Below are positions 1 to 8,137 of a DNA stretch of 42,090 nucleotides, piece by piece. Positions within the stretch are counted from its first letter, which is position 1. Each line of letters starts with the position of its first letter. A program made the position numbers and the translations under genes. The notes beneath the pieces are model-generated. The model was not told the DNA's origin. It saw only the letters and a program-made list of their open reading frames with translations, and made no database searches. Source of the DNA: Pygmaiobacter massiliensis (lineage in GTDB: Bacteria > Bacillota > Clostridia > Oscillospirales > Ruminococcaceae); the NCBI GenBank assembly GCA_022778585.1, contig JALFTI010000008.1, positions 1-42,090 on the forward strand. The letters run 5' to 3'.

Positions 1-1076
1 GAAAGCTTATAATACATCGGCAGCCGCATCAGGCGTTCGCTTTCCTTTGTGGTATAAACATCCTCGCCGTCAAATCGGCCAAACATCTTACCCGCCGGAG
101 CCGAATGCAGCGGTACATAGTGGAACACTGCGCCTACCCCGTGGCTCTTCAAGAAGCTAATCAACTGGGTTCGTTCGGCCAAATCTTTGCATTTGATATA
201 AAACATGTGCGCATTGTGTACACATCCATCGGGCACCACCGGCAGCTCAATTTTACCGGCATCTGCCAAAGGCTTCAGCCCTTCATAATAACGATTCCAG
301 TTCGCCAGCCGGTCGTTATTGATTTGGTCTGCAATTTCCAGCTGTGCCCACAAATAAGCCGCGTTCAATTCACTGGGCAGGTAGGAAGAACCATAGTCCA
401 CCCAAGTATATTTGTCCACCTGGCCGCGGAAAAACCGGGAACGATCGGTCCCCTTTTCCCGCAAAATCTCCGCTTCTTCGTTGTTTTTCTCGTCCCGAAT
501 CAGTAAAGCTCCGCCTTCGCCCATGGAATAGTTTTTGGTTTCGTGAAAGCTATACGCACCGAAGTCACCAATTGTACCCAGCGCTTTTCCTTTATAGCTG
601 CTCATGACCGCCTGTGCAGCATCTTCCACCACAAGCAGGTTATGTCGGCGGGCAATCTCCATAATGGTGTCCATTTCGCAAGCCACTCCGGCGTAATGCA
701 CTACACAGATCACACGGGTTTTGTCTGTAATAGCTTGTTCAATTTTGCGTTCGTCAATGTTCATGGTATCTGGGCGGATATCTACAAATACCAACTTTGC
801 ACCCGCCAGCACAAATGCATTTGCCGTGGATGAAAAAGTGTAACTGGGAAGGATAACCTCATCTCCGGGCTGCAGTTTGCACAATAGCGCTGCCATCTCT
901 AATCCCGCTGTCCCACTTAAGGTTAAAAGCGCCTTTTGAGCTGCAAAACGCTCTTCCAACCAAGCATTACATTGTTTAGTAAAAGCACCATCGCCACAAA
1001 TTTTGTGAGAATCAATGGCCTGCTTCACATACTCCAGTTCTTTCTCCGCACATGGGGGTACATTAAAATTTATCAT
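1..1076 (-). CDS. rffA: dTDP-4-amino-4,6-dideoxygalactose transaminase (RffA/WecE type), C-terminus cut by window edge
   Basis: PLP-dependent DegT/DnrJ/EryC1/StrS-family sugar aminotransferase. In the family, RffA converts dTDP-4-keto-6-deoxyglucose to dTDP-4-amino-4,6-dideoxygalactose for surface polysaccharide. I translated the minus strand from ATG 1076-1074, preceded by an AGAGAGG ribosome binding site. 358 codons are present and the reading frame leaves the window at base 1. Recognisable blocks are YTFSSTANAFVLAGAKLVFVD near residues 85-105, VVHYAGVACEMD, VEDAAQAV, and the PLP-lysine block SFHETKN with Lys181, the same position as in E. coli RffA. Substrate assignment rests on resemblance to RffA; another nucleotide-sugar aminotransferase is possible. 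The neighbouring polysaccharide genes would lie outside the window. Confidence 0.85.
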   Translation of the reverse strand, partial: MINFNVPPCAEKELEYVKQAIDSHKICGDGAFTKQCNAWLEERFAAQKALLTLSGTAGLEMAALLCKLQPGDEVILPSYTFSSTANAFVLAGAKLVFVDIRPDTMNIDERKIEQAITDKTRVICVVHYAGVACEMDTIMEIARRHNLLVVEDAAQAVMSSYKGKALGTIGDFGAYSFHETKNYSMGEGGALLIRDEKNNEEAEILREKGTDRSRFFRGQVDKYTWVDYGSSYLPSELNAAYLWAQLEIADQINNDRLANWNRYYEGLKPLADAGKIELPVVPDGCVHNAHMFYIKCKDLAERTQLISFLKSHGVGAVFHYVPLHSAPAGKMFGRFDGEDVYTTKESERLMRLPMYYKL

Positions 1077-1471
1077 AATGTTTTCCTCTCTTTTTCCGCC
1101 TTTCCCATTACCCGCTCTCTTTGGGACAGAGCTTCCTTTTATTGACAAACTTAACCAACCCTGTTCAAAATTCCAAAAATGGAAAAATCATATTTCCCAT
1201 TATGATAGCGTTCATATAACCGTTGGTATTCTAGCATATTTATAATGTATTGAAAACAACCAATCCATTAAATAACAAAATTTTTGTTAAAAATGCAAAA
1301 ATTTTATCTTTTTATCTGTTTTAAAACCACTTTTCGACATATTTCCGTGATAGATTTCAGTTGCTTTTCTAAAAATTTGATTGTCTATTTAACCCACTGT
1401 TAATTTAATTTGTCCCCTCAAATTGCCTGCAAATTTCCAATTCAAATTTTGATAAATTCTGATCTTTAACG

Positions 1472-1516
1472 CAATTATATTCAGTGTAAACACAATTATA
1501 TTCAGTGTATTGTGTT
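1472..1516. promoter_or_regulatory. Candidate operator: 17-bp direct repeats plus inverted repeat upstream of XRE gene
   Basis: CAATTATATTCAGTGTA occurs identically at 1472-1488 and 1493-1509, 21 bp apart (two helical turns). An 8-bp inverted repeat, AACACAAT (1489-1496) and ATTGTGTT (1509-1516), overlaps the second copy. GATCTTTA also occurs twice (1461, 1535). The block lies 45-90 bp before the XRE regulator, a usual place for autoregulatory binding. The rest of the 480-bp gap (1077-1471) is AT-rich and shows no gene. Confidence 0.5.
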
Positions 1517-1569
1517 AAAGTCAAGAAAAGTTCCGATCTTTAGCATGAAATCACAAAGTGGGGGTGGTG

Positions 1570-1839
1570 TTGATCAAAATCTACGATTATGAGGGGAAAA
1601 AGAATATTTGTGGACAGCGGTTGAAAGATGCCCGCCTGCGCAAACGGCTTACCCAATCCCAACTGGCCGCCAAACTGCAAACCGAGGGAATTTTAATTGA
1701 ACGGGATAGTATTTCGCGAATTGAAATTGGCACCCGTTTTGTAACAGACTATGAACTGCGCGCACTTTCTCAAATTTTAGGCGTATCATTGGAATATTTG
1801 CTGGAAATGGACACTTTGCATCATCAACCTGTATTTTAA
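1570..1839 (+). CDS. Small XRE-family helix-turn-helix regulator
   Basis: A DNA-binding protein of about 89 residues consisting almost entirely of one Cro/C1-type HTH domain: GQRLKDARLRKRLTQSQLAAKL (first helices), then the recognition region RDSISRIEIGTRFVTDYELRALSQILGVSLEYLL. The frame is open from GTG 1558, but the purine-rich GGGGGTGG at 1560-1567 reads best as a ribosome binding site for TTG 1570, so that start is chosen with modest confidence. It has no sensor or effector domain. It lies between a polysaccharide gene and lepA, which does not reveal its targets. The direct repeats just upstream suggest autoregulation, which is an inference. Confidence 0.75.
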   Translation: MIKIYDYEGKKNICGQRLKDARLRKRLTQSQLAAKLQTEGILIERDSISRIEIGTRFVTDYELRALSQILGVSLEYLLEMDTLHHQPVF

Positions 1840-1918
1840 AAAAATGCTTTTGCCACAGCTATCTCTCCCCTACTTTATACAATCGTTTGTATTTTGCCCA
1901 TAACGGTGTCTTTTTCTC

Positions 1919-1948
1919 TTGTTTCATTGTATTTTTTCATGATATAAT
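1919..1948 (+). promoter_or_regulatory. Vegetative promoter for lepA
   Basis: TTGTTT at 1919-1924, an 18-bp spacer and TATAAT at 1943-1948. Transcription would start near 1955, giving a leader of about 130 nt before lepA. Confidence 0.65.
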
Positions 1949-1950
1949 AT

Positions 1951-2055
1951 GGAAAACCAGCTAAGCTGGATGGTTTTCTTGTTTGTAAAATTCATCCAAT
2001 AAAAACCACCTGCGCCTTCGAGAGATTGGGGTCTCGCTTTTGGCAGACCCTTTTT
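1951..2055 (+). promoter_or_regulatory. lepA leader with overlapping antiterminator and terminator hairpins
   Basis: The leader contains CCAGC/GCTGG around a TAA loop near 1956-1968. Further on, CGAGA (2019-2023) can pair with TCTCG (2032-2036). The latter overlaps the 5' arm of a second hairpin, GGGTCT (2029-2034) with AGACCC (2045-2050), which is followed by TTTTT (2051-2055). The two stems exclude each other, the usual arrangement of a transcription attenuator. No conserved T-box element or known riboswitch core was recognised. Confidence 0.45.
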
Positions 2056-2086
2056 CATTTGTACCGCACAAAGGAGAGCTGCAAGT

Positions 2087-3886
2087 TTGAAAAAGGAAAA
2101 CATCCGCAACTTTTGTATTATTGCGCATATTGATCACGGCAAATCTACCCTGGCAGACCGCATTTTGGAACTGACGCAGGCGGTAGATGAACGACAGATG
2201 GAGGCCCAGGTTTTGGACAATATGGACCTGGAGCGGGAGCGAGGCATTACCATAAAAGCGCGGGCGGTCAGCCTTCGTTACCTAGCCAAGGACGGTGAGG
2301 AATACGAATTCAACCTGATCGATACGCCGGGACATGTGGACTTCGGATATGAGGTGAGTCGTTCTTTGGCCGCCTGTGAAGGCGCAATTTTGATTGTGGA
2401 CGCTACCCAGGGTGTAGAGGCACAGACCCTGGCCAACACCTATATGGCACTGGAACACGACCTGGAAATTTTGCCTGTTCTCAATAAAATCGACCTTCCC
2501 AGTGCTGAACCCGAACGGGTAGCCCATGAAGTAGAAGATGAAATTGGCCTGCCTTGCCTGGACGCACCGCGTATTTCGGCCAAAACGGGCGAGAATGTAT
2601 CGCAGGTGCTGGAAGCCATTGTTGCCGGGATACCGGCCCCCTCTGGGGACGCAGAAAGTCCCTTGAAGGCACTGATTTTTGATGCCATCTATGACAGCTA
2701 TAAAGGCATTATTGTGTATGTGCGCCTGCGGGATGGATCTGTAAAGCCGGGAGACCGAATTCGCCTGATGCAGACCGGCGCCGAATTTGATGTGGTGGAG
2801 GTCGGCCACATGGGCGCCTTCTCGCTGATGCCCAGCCAAACCTTATCGGCTGGCGAGGTGGGCTATATCACTGCCAGCATAAAAACCCTGCGGGAAGTAC
2901 AGGTGGGCGATACCATTACCCTTGCCGGCCGCCCTGCAGCAGAACCCCTGCCCGGCTACCGCAAGGTTATGCCGATGGTTTTCTGCGGCATTTACCCGGC
3001 AGATGGCGCCCATTACAACGACCTGCGGGACGCGCTGGACAAGCTGCAGCTGAATGATGCCTCGCTGACCTTTGAACCGGAAACCAGCGCCGCGCTGGGA
3101 TTTGGATTCCGCTGCGGATTTTTAGGGCTTTTGCATCTGGAAATTATTATTGAGCGGTTGGAGCGGGAATTCGACCTGGACCTAGTGACCACCGCCCCCA
3201 GTGTACAGTACCGTATTACCCTTACCGATGGGCAGGTGTTGGAAATTTCAAATCCCACCGATTATCCCGACCCCGCTAAAATCAAACTGGCAGAAGAACC
3301 GTTCGTGGACGGACATATTTACACCCCCACCGATTATGTTGGCAGCCTAATGGAGTTGTGTCAGAACCGCCGAGGCGTCTTCCGGAACATGAAATATCTG
3401 GACGCCACACGGGTGGACCTGCATTATGAACTGCCATTGGGCGAGATTGTATACGACTTTTTTGACGCTATTAAGTCTCTTTCCCGCGGGTATGCCAGCT
3501 ATGATTACGAGATGAAGGGCTACCAGCCCAGCCAGCTGGTGCGGCTTGACATTCTGCTAAACGGTGAGCCGGTGGACGCGTTGAGTCTGATCGTCCACAC
3601 GGAAAAAGCCTATGAACGCGGCCGCAAGATTTGTGAAAAGCTGAAGGACAATATCCCCCGCCAGTTGTTCGAAGTGCCCATTCAGGCTGCCATTGGCGGC
3701 AAGATTATTGCGCGCGAAACAGTACGGGCCATGCGCAAAGATGTGCTGGCCAAATGTTATGGCGGTGACATCACCCGCAAGAAAAAACTGTTGGAAAAAC
3801 AGAAGGAAGGCAAAAAGAAGATGCGCCAGCTGGGCAGTGTTCAGGTTCCCAGTGAAGCCTTCACTGCCGTGTTAAAACTGGATTAA
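2087..3886 (+). CDS. lepA: Elongation factor 4 (LepA), ribosome back-translocase GTPase
   Basis: Translational GTPase that acts on stalled or mis-translocated ribosomes. The 599-residue length is normal for LepA. The N-terminal G domain carries AHIDHGKST (G1), RERGITIKA (G2), DTPGHVDF (G3), NKID (G4) and a G5 region with ISAKTGEN. An EF-G-like domain II, domains III and V, and the basic LepA-specific C-terminal domain ([23 protein letters not shown]) follow. The start is TTG 2087, supported by AAAGGAG at about 2070-2076. The gene stands alone between its own promoter/attenuator and a strong terminator. Confidence 0.97.
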   Translation: MKKENIRNFCIIAHIDHGKSTLADRILELTQAVDERQMEAQVLDNMDLERERGITIKARAVSLRYLAKDGEEYEFNLIDTPGHVDFGYEVSRSLAACEGAILIVDATQGVEAQTLANTYMALEHDLEILPVLNKIDLPSAEPERVAHEVEDEIGLPCLDAPRISAKTGENVSQVLEAIVAGIPAPSGDAESPLKALIFDAIYDSYKGIIVYVRLRDGSVKPGDRIRLMQTGAEFDVVEVGHMGAFSLMPSQTLSAGEVGYITASIKTLREVQVGDTITLAGRPAAEPLPGYRKVMPMVFCGIYPADGAHYNDLRDALDKLQLNDASLTFEPETSAALGFGFRCGFLGLLHLEIIIERLEREFDLDLVTTAPSVQYRITLTDGQVLEISNPTDYPDPAKIKLAEEPFVDGHIYTPTDYVGSLMELCQNRRGVFRNMKYLDATRVDLHYELPLGEIVYDFFDAIKSLSRGYASYDYEMKGYQPSQLVRLDILLNGEPVDALSLIVHTEKAYERGRKICEKLKDNIPRQLFEVPIQAAIGGKIIARETVRAMRKDVLAKCYGGDITRKKKLLEKQKEGKKKMRQLGSVQVPSEAFTAVLKLD

Positions 3887-3892
3887 ACAGCA

Positions 3893-3932
3893 AAAAAAGA
3901 GCGCTGCCTTAAAAAGGCTGCGCTCTTTTTAT
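3893..3932. terminator. Bidirectional terminator between lepA and yitT
   Basis: AGAGCGC...GCGCTCT hairpin with extra pairing GCCTT/AAGGC, flanked by A-run and T-run, so it can serve the convergent lepA (+) and yitT-like (-) genes. Confidence 0.85.
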
Positions 3933-3977
3933 ACTCTGGACACGGCAAGCCGCATTCGCCATGCCGAAATGGATTTG

Positions 3978-4844
3978 TCACATCTGCTCGGCAAAATCCT
4001 TAAAGCCCAAGCCAAACACCTGGCTAGTCTCGGTTACCATTACGAAGGCGTCCTTGTCAATTTCATGAATTATCTTTTTCAGACGGCTGAATTCCGATTT
4101 GCGCACCGTGCAGAGCACTACCTGAGTGGCGGAACCGCTGTAAGCGCCCTTTGCGTCCAGTAAAGTCGCGCTGCGGTCCAGCACCTGGATAATCTTCTCA
4201 GAAATTTCAGCTGCATGACGGGTAACCACTGTCACCTGGCTGCCAGCATCGTTACCATAAATAATCGTATCGATAACCTTGGTCTGCGCATACAGGCAGA
4301 CAAGGCCAAACAAAGCTGCATCAATATTGCCGAACACCACGGTAGATGTAGACAAAATGACACCGTCAATGGCCAGCAGCAGACGCCCAATCGACACATG
4401 GGGCCATTTTTTTTGCACCAGATACCCGGCAATATCGCTGCCGCCGGTGGTGGAACCAGCCAGGAAGATAAACGCCATACCAATGCCAATGATAACACCG
4501 CCGTACAGGCTGGACAAAAGCCGGTCCCCCTCGTACATGGGCAGGTTAGGAGCAACCACAAAGTCCACCATTACCGAACAGATAATGCAGGTTATTGCCG
4601 TGCGGATGGCAAAGCGCCGGCTTAGGTAAAACCATGCCAAAATCAATAGCGGGATATTAACACAAAGGGTCAGGGTACCAACGGGCAGGTTTGTCAGGTG
4701 GTGCACCATTAGGGCAATACCCATAGCACCACCCGGAGCAATATCCGCCGGGGTAATGAAGCACTGGGTGCCAATACTATAAATAATCGCGCCCACAATC
4801 AATAACAGCAGCTCTTTGGGCTGAATGAAGTTCTGTTTTTTCAT
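3978..4844 (-). CDS. YitT family membrane protein with C-terminal DUF2179 (copy 1)
   Basis: Integral membrane protein of 288 residues, the usual length of the YitT/YqfU family. Five or so hydrophobic segments lie in the first ~195 residues (for example LLLLIVGAIIYSIGTQCFITP and LPVGTLTLCVNIPLLILAWFYL), with the family motif GSTTGGSDI. A soluble DUF2179 domain follows (VTVVTRHAAEISEKIIQVL... to the C-terminus). The function of the family is not established; transport is often suggested. Start ATG 4844 has AAAGGAG 8 nt upstream. It lies 78 nt downstream of the sigma-54 activator on the same strand and may be cotranscribed with it. A paralogue lies at 31276-32139. Confidence 0.9.
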   Translation of the reverse strand: MKKQNFIQPKELLLLIVGAIIYSIGTQCFITPADIAPGGAMGIALMVHHLTNLPVGTLTLCVNIPLLILAWFYLSRRFAIRTAITCIICSVMVDFVVAPNLPMYEGDRLLSSLYGGVIIGIGMAFIFLAGSTTGGSDIAGYLVQKKWPHVSIGRLLLAIDGVILSTSTVVFGNIDAALFGLVCLYAQTKVIDTIIYGNDAGSQVTVVTRHAAEISEKIIQVLDRSATLLDAKGAYSGSATQVVLCTVRKSEFSRLKKIIHEIDKDAFVMVTETSQVFGLGFKDFAEQM

Positions 4845-4860
4845 AGGGTACTCCTTTCGT

Positions 4861-4881
4861 CACCGCAGCTATTGTGCGGTG
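4861..4881. other. Hairpin just upstream of the yitT ribosome binding site
   Basis: Perfect 7-bp stem CACCGCA/TGCGGTG with a 7-nt loop, ending only a few bases before the AAAGGAG of the YitT gene on the minus strand. It has no T-run in that direction, so it is unlikely to be a terminator. It may affect translation or mRNA stability. Confidence 0.4.
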
Positions 4882-4922
4882 TGGGTTTTTGCATCCCCGA
4901 CCGAAAGGCGCCCATTCGCTTG

Positions 4923-6377
4923 TTACTGGTTCTGCGGATTCGGTTCAATGCCATACTGCTGCACCTTGCGCTGCAGGGTCTGGCGGGGGATTTCCAATAT
5001 TTTTGCCGCCCGGGAAAGGTTTCCCCCGGTCAGCTGTAAGGTATCGGCCAGCATTTTCTGTTCCAGTTGTGCAACCGCCTGGCGCAACGGCTGCGTTTTT
5101 TGAGCGGCATGCGGCGCACCTGCCAATTCAGGCACAATTTTTTCGGTCTGCCGGCCTTCATCTGCCTGCAGCATCTGGGTAAATTTTTCTTCAATATCTT
5201 CATACTGAAGCACCCGGGCGCCGGGCGCCGCCTGCCCTACGCCATACACTACAACCTGTTCCAGCTCACGGACATTGCCCGGCCAGGAATAGCTTTGCAG
5301 CTTTTCAATCAGCTCCGCCGACAAAAACTCAATCTGCTTGCCAAAGGTTTGATTGTGCTTTTTTACATACATTTCCACAAAAGCAGGAATGTCCTTTTTA
5401 CGCTGGCGCAGCGGCGGAATGGTGATGCTCATCATAGCCAGCCGGTAATAGATATCCCGGCGCAGATCTCCCGCTTCAATCGCTTCCAGCGGCTGGGTAT
5501 TCAGTGCCGTAACAAACCGCACATCCACCGCCGTTTCGGTCTTGGCACCAAGCCGGCAAAACCTTCCCTCCTGCAGCACCCGCAGCAGTTTGGACTGCAG
5601 GTTCAGCGGCATGGAGTTAATTTCATCCAAAAACAAGGTGCCGCCGTTTGCCTGCTCAAGCAGCCCCACATTTTCCACCGCGCCGGTGAATGCCCCTTTC
5701 GAAGTGCCGAACAGAATGCTCTCCAGAAGGGTTTCGGGAATAGCCGCGCAGTTTTGCGCCACAAACGGTTTGTTTTTCCGATCGCTGGCATTGTGAATGG
5801 CCTGGGCAAACATCTCCTTGCCGGTACCGGTCTCTCCATAAATCATCACCGGCAAATTGCAGCCCGCCACAATATCGATATACTCCCGGGCGGCAACCAT
5901 AGCTTCGTCCACCGCAATAATATCCTGCTTGGTGAACCGCGCCGAAAAACTGCCTGCCATTTTGCCGGTGCGGTTTTCAGCCAGATCTTCGGCCGAAAGG
6001 TTAATATGGACCGCGCCGGCAGGCGGTTCCGACTGCGCCTGCATGGACAGGTCGATAGCACCTACAATGCGATTGCCGCTTTTGATAGGAATAGACAGGG
6101 AGGTAATACGAATTCCTTTGCGTCCCACCTGTTCCAGATACTGATTTTCCACATAAGCGGGCATACCCACCTGCATGGCCTTATAAATGGTACTGGTTTC
6201 AGGGGAAAGGTTCTCGTAGACATCATAAAAATTTTTGCCTACCAGCTCCTTGCTGCTCTGGTGTGCCCCCAGCTTTTCATTGAACTTGGCTGAAAACAGG
6301 ATTTCACCCTGCAGGTTAATGATGGTAATACCATCAATATAACCCCGACCGCCAAACAGCTTTTTCAGGATTTCCAA
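4923..6377 (-). CDS. Sigma-54-dependent activator: PAS sensor, AAA+ domain, Fis-type HTH
   Basis: Bacterial enhancer-binding protein of 484 residues that would remodel sigma-54 RNA polymerase. Residues ~12-112 look like a PAS-type sensor (YIDGITIINLQGEILFSAKF to GAIDLSMQ). The AAA+ domain follows, with Walker A GETGTGKE (181-188), the sigma-54 contact loop GAFTGA (228-233) and Walker B GGTLFLDEI (245-253). The C-terminus is a Fis-type HTH (LSRAAKILEIPRQTLQRKV). No receiver domain is present, so it probably senses a small ligand. The start is TTG 6377 with GAGGAAG upstream. It lies downstream of an alanine dehydrogenase that has a consensus sigma-54 promoter, and is probably its activator. A terminator separates the two genes. 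Confidence 0.92.
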   Translation of the reverse strand: MEILKKLFGGRGYIDGITIINLQGEILFSAKFNEKLGAHQSSKELVGKNFYDVYENLSPETSTIYKAMQVGMPAYVENQYLEQVGRKGIRITSLSIPIKSGNRIVGAIDLSMQAQSEPPAGAVHINLSAEDLAENRTGKMAGSFSARFTKQDIIAVDEAMVAAREYIDIVAGCNLPVMIYGETGTGKEMFAQAIHNASDRKNKPFVAQNCAAIPETLLESILFGTSKGAFTGAVENVGLLEQANGGTLFLDEINSMPLNLQSKLLRVLQEGRFCRLGAKTETAVDVRFVTALNTQPLEAIEAGDLRRDIYYRLAMMSITIPPLRQRKKDIPAFVEMYVKKHNQTFGKQIEFLSAELIEKLQSYSWPGNVRELEQVVVYGVGQAAPGARVLQYEDIEEKFTQMLQADEGRQTEKIVPELAGAPHAAQKTQPLRQAVAQLEQKMLADTLQLTGGNLSRAAKILEIPRQTLQRKVQQYGIEPNPQNQ

Positions 6378-6490
6378 AATGCCACTTCCTCGCCTGGCCT
6401 TCCGGCCGTTTTCTTTATCATACTATGAAAGTGGCCCAAACGGAAACCATTTTCCAGCTGCAGGAAAAAAGCACTCTGCTGTGTTTTCTC

Positions 6491-6535
6491 AAAAAACAGG
6501 CCGCGGCACACAAGGTTTGCGCGCCGCGGCTGTTC
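6491..6535 (-). terminator. Terminator of alanine dehydrogenase gene
   Basis: On the minus strand AACAG-CCGCGGC pairs with GCCGCGG-CTGTT across a 15-nt loop with one bulge, followed by TTTTTT. It separates ald from the downstream regulator gene. Confidence 0.8.
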
Positions 6536-6601
6536 TTTGCAAGGTCAGCCCTCGCTCACCGCATGCCAATTATGGGCTTTGCACCCAAAACTTGAAACTG
6601 C

Positions 6602-7765
6602 TTACAGCTTAATGAAGTTGTCGGACTTGGAGGTGGTTGCAGCGGGAGCCGGATCCAGCTTACGATCCTCGATGCCCAAAATGGTTTCGGGACGGATCCA
6701 GGGTTTGCCCTGAATAGCACTGGTCTCTTCGTGGGTCAAATAGCCCTTATAGCTGGTCAAAGCACGGCGCAGGAAGCCATCGCGCACGCAGGCTTCTGCC
6801 AAGCCGTTATTGATAATGCTGCGGAAGTGGGGCAGCACCGAAGCGGCATAAGCAATGGAAGTGGACTGAGCAATAGCGCCGGGGATATTGCTGACGCAGT
6901 AGTGCACAACACCCTCTTCAATGTAACGGGGATTCTCGTGGGTGGTCTCGTGGAAGGTCTCAATGCAGCCATAGTCGTTGGAGATATCCACAATAACCGA
7001 GCCTTTTTCCATCGAGCGAACCATCTCACGGGTGATCATGGGCTCGGTGGCGTTCTTCGGCCAGCGCACGCAGTTGTAAACAACATCCACGGTGGGCAGA
7101 ATTTTTTCCAGGTTGTAGCGGTTGCAGATCTGAGTATCGACCGTCTCAGCAAACTGCTTGCCGATATCACGCAGGCAGCCAATGTTGATATCCATAACCG
7201 TTACACGGGCGCCCAGCGCATGTACAACACCAACACAAGCACGGCCCACAGTGCCGCCACCGATTACCAGAGCATGCACGCCAGGAGCGCCGCCCAGGCC
7301 GTTTACGAACTTGCCCTTGCCGCCATGAATGCTCTGCAAGGACTCCAGGCCTGCCATAGCACCCTGTTTGCCCGCAGCTTCGCAGTTGGGAGAGCCATAA
7401 CGATGGCAGTCTTCTGCGGTGATGGCAATGCACTTGCTGGCAAGCAGCGCGTCTACCTCAGCGGGGTGAGCTGCCGGGTGAATGCAGGTAAACACGATCT
7501 GATTTTCGCGCAGCAGGCCATATTCGCAGGGTTCAATCTCCTTTACCTTAGCCACAAAATCGCAGCCGGCATAGATTTCCTGCATGGTGTCCACCATTTT
7601 GGCGCCAACCTTCTCATAGGTCTCGTCGGGGAAACCGGCCTTTTCGCCAGCGCCCTTCTGTACCCACACTTCGTTGCCGTCGCCAACCAGCATGCTAACT
7701 TCGGCCGGGGTAGCAATTACACGGTACTCGCCATTTTTAATATCTTTCAAAACACCGAACTTCAT
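6602..7765 (-). CDS. ald: Alanine dehydrogenase family NAD-dependent oxidoreductase, divergent subgroup
   Basis: Member of the AlaDH/PNT family; classical members interconvert L-alanine with pyruvate and ammonia using NAD. Conserved features: the N-terminal block GVLKDIKNGEYRV, the catalytic Lys in AKVKE, the catalytic His in TCIHPAA (usually TYLHLAA), the Rossmann motif GGGTVGRA, and the catalytic Asp in VDISNDYG. The 387 residues include a C-terminal tail longer than usual. The segment after the His (AITAEDCHRYGSPNCEAAG) differs clearly from the classical ETV...MSEVAG stretch, so substrate preference may differ. AAAAGGAG abuts TTG 7774, so ATG 7765 is chosen. A sigma-54 promoter lies upstream. 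Confidence 0.85.
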   Translation of the reverse strand: MKFGVLKDIKNGEYRVIATPAEVSMLVGDGNEVWVQKGAGEKAGFPDETYEKVGAKMVDTMQEIYAGCDFVAKVKEIEPCEYGLLRENQIVFTCIHPAAHPAEVDALLASKCIAITAEDCHRYGSPNCEAAGKQGAMAGLESLQSIHGGKGKFVNGLGGAPGVHALVIGGGTVGRACVGVVHALGARVTVMDINIGCLRDIGKQFAETVDTQICNRYNLEKILPTVDVVYNCVRWPKNATEPMITREMVRSMEKGSVIVDISNDYGCIETFHETTHENPRYIEEGVVHYCVSNIPGAIAQSTSIAYAASVLPHFRSIINNGLAEACVRDGFLRRALTSYKGYLTHEETSAIQGKPWIRPETILGIEDRKLDPAPAATTSKSDNFIKL

Positions 7766-7837
7766 TCCAGACAACTCCTTTTATTCTGTTGATGAATGTT
7801 TCGTCTTTCTGCGCCAAAGCGCTTACGCCTTATATGT

Positions 7838-7853
7838 AGCAAAGCTTGTGCCA
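7838..7853 (-). promoter_or_regulatory. Consensus sigma-54 (-24/-12) promoter of ald
   Basis: The minus strand reads TGGCAC-N5-TTGCT (TGGCACAAGCTTTGCT), an exact match to TGGCAC-N5-TTGCW with the correct GG-to-GC spacing. Transcription would start near 7827, about 60 nt before the ald ATG. A sigma-54 activator is encoded just downstream of ald. Confidence 0.88.
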
Positions 7854-7950
7854 ATTTTTAAAAAATGCCTGCCAAAATTTAAAAAAATTTTATTTTTCCC
7901 AAAGCCGCACCTTTTTATTCCGCAATTTTCTCCTTATTTAAGCCATTTTT

Positions 7951-7988
7951 AAAAAATATTTTTTGATGAAAACAAAAAAATATTTTTT
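7951..7988. promoter_or_regulatory. Candidate upstream activating sites for the sigma-54 activator
   Basis: The 14-bp palindrome AAAAAATATTTTTT occurs at 7951-7964 and 7975-7988, centres 24 bp apart. The pair lies about 100-140 bp upstream of the -24 element, where enhancer-binding proteins usually bind. The low complexity of the palindrome makes this tentative. Confidence 0.4.
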
Positions 7989-8036
7989 CGACATTTTTGC
8001 TGTGTAAAAAACGCACTGTATTTTAGCCTGCATAGT

Positions 8037-8078
8037 AAAACCGCAGCATGCCCATTTTTGGGCATGCTGCGGTTTTTT
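8037..8078. terminator. Strong hairpin terminator downstream of the threonine aldolase-like gene
   Basis: Perfect stem AAAACCGCAGCATGCCCA with TGGGCATGCTGCGGTTTT and a 3-4 nt loop. T-runs in both directions make it usable from either side. Confidence 0.8.
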
Positions 8079-8117
8079 GCGCCCGTTTTCGGGCATTATG
8101 TGCCCGAAAACGGGCGC
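8079..8117. repeat. Second perfect palindrome adjoining the terminator
   Basis: GCGCCCGTTTTCGGGC (8079-8094) pairs perfectly with GCCCGAAAACGGGCGC (8102-8117) around a 7-nt loop. There is no T-run on either side. It sits directly beside the first hairpin, 20 nt after the stop of the aldolase gene. Confidence 0.7.
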
Positions 8118-8137
8118 TCTCTATTAAATTGCCATTT

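Noticed and set aside
1951-2086. T-box riboswitch before lepA
   Set aside because: A terminator is present, but the conserved T-box core and specifier stem are not visible; GTACCGCA near 2061 appears to be chance.
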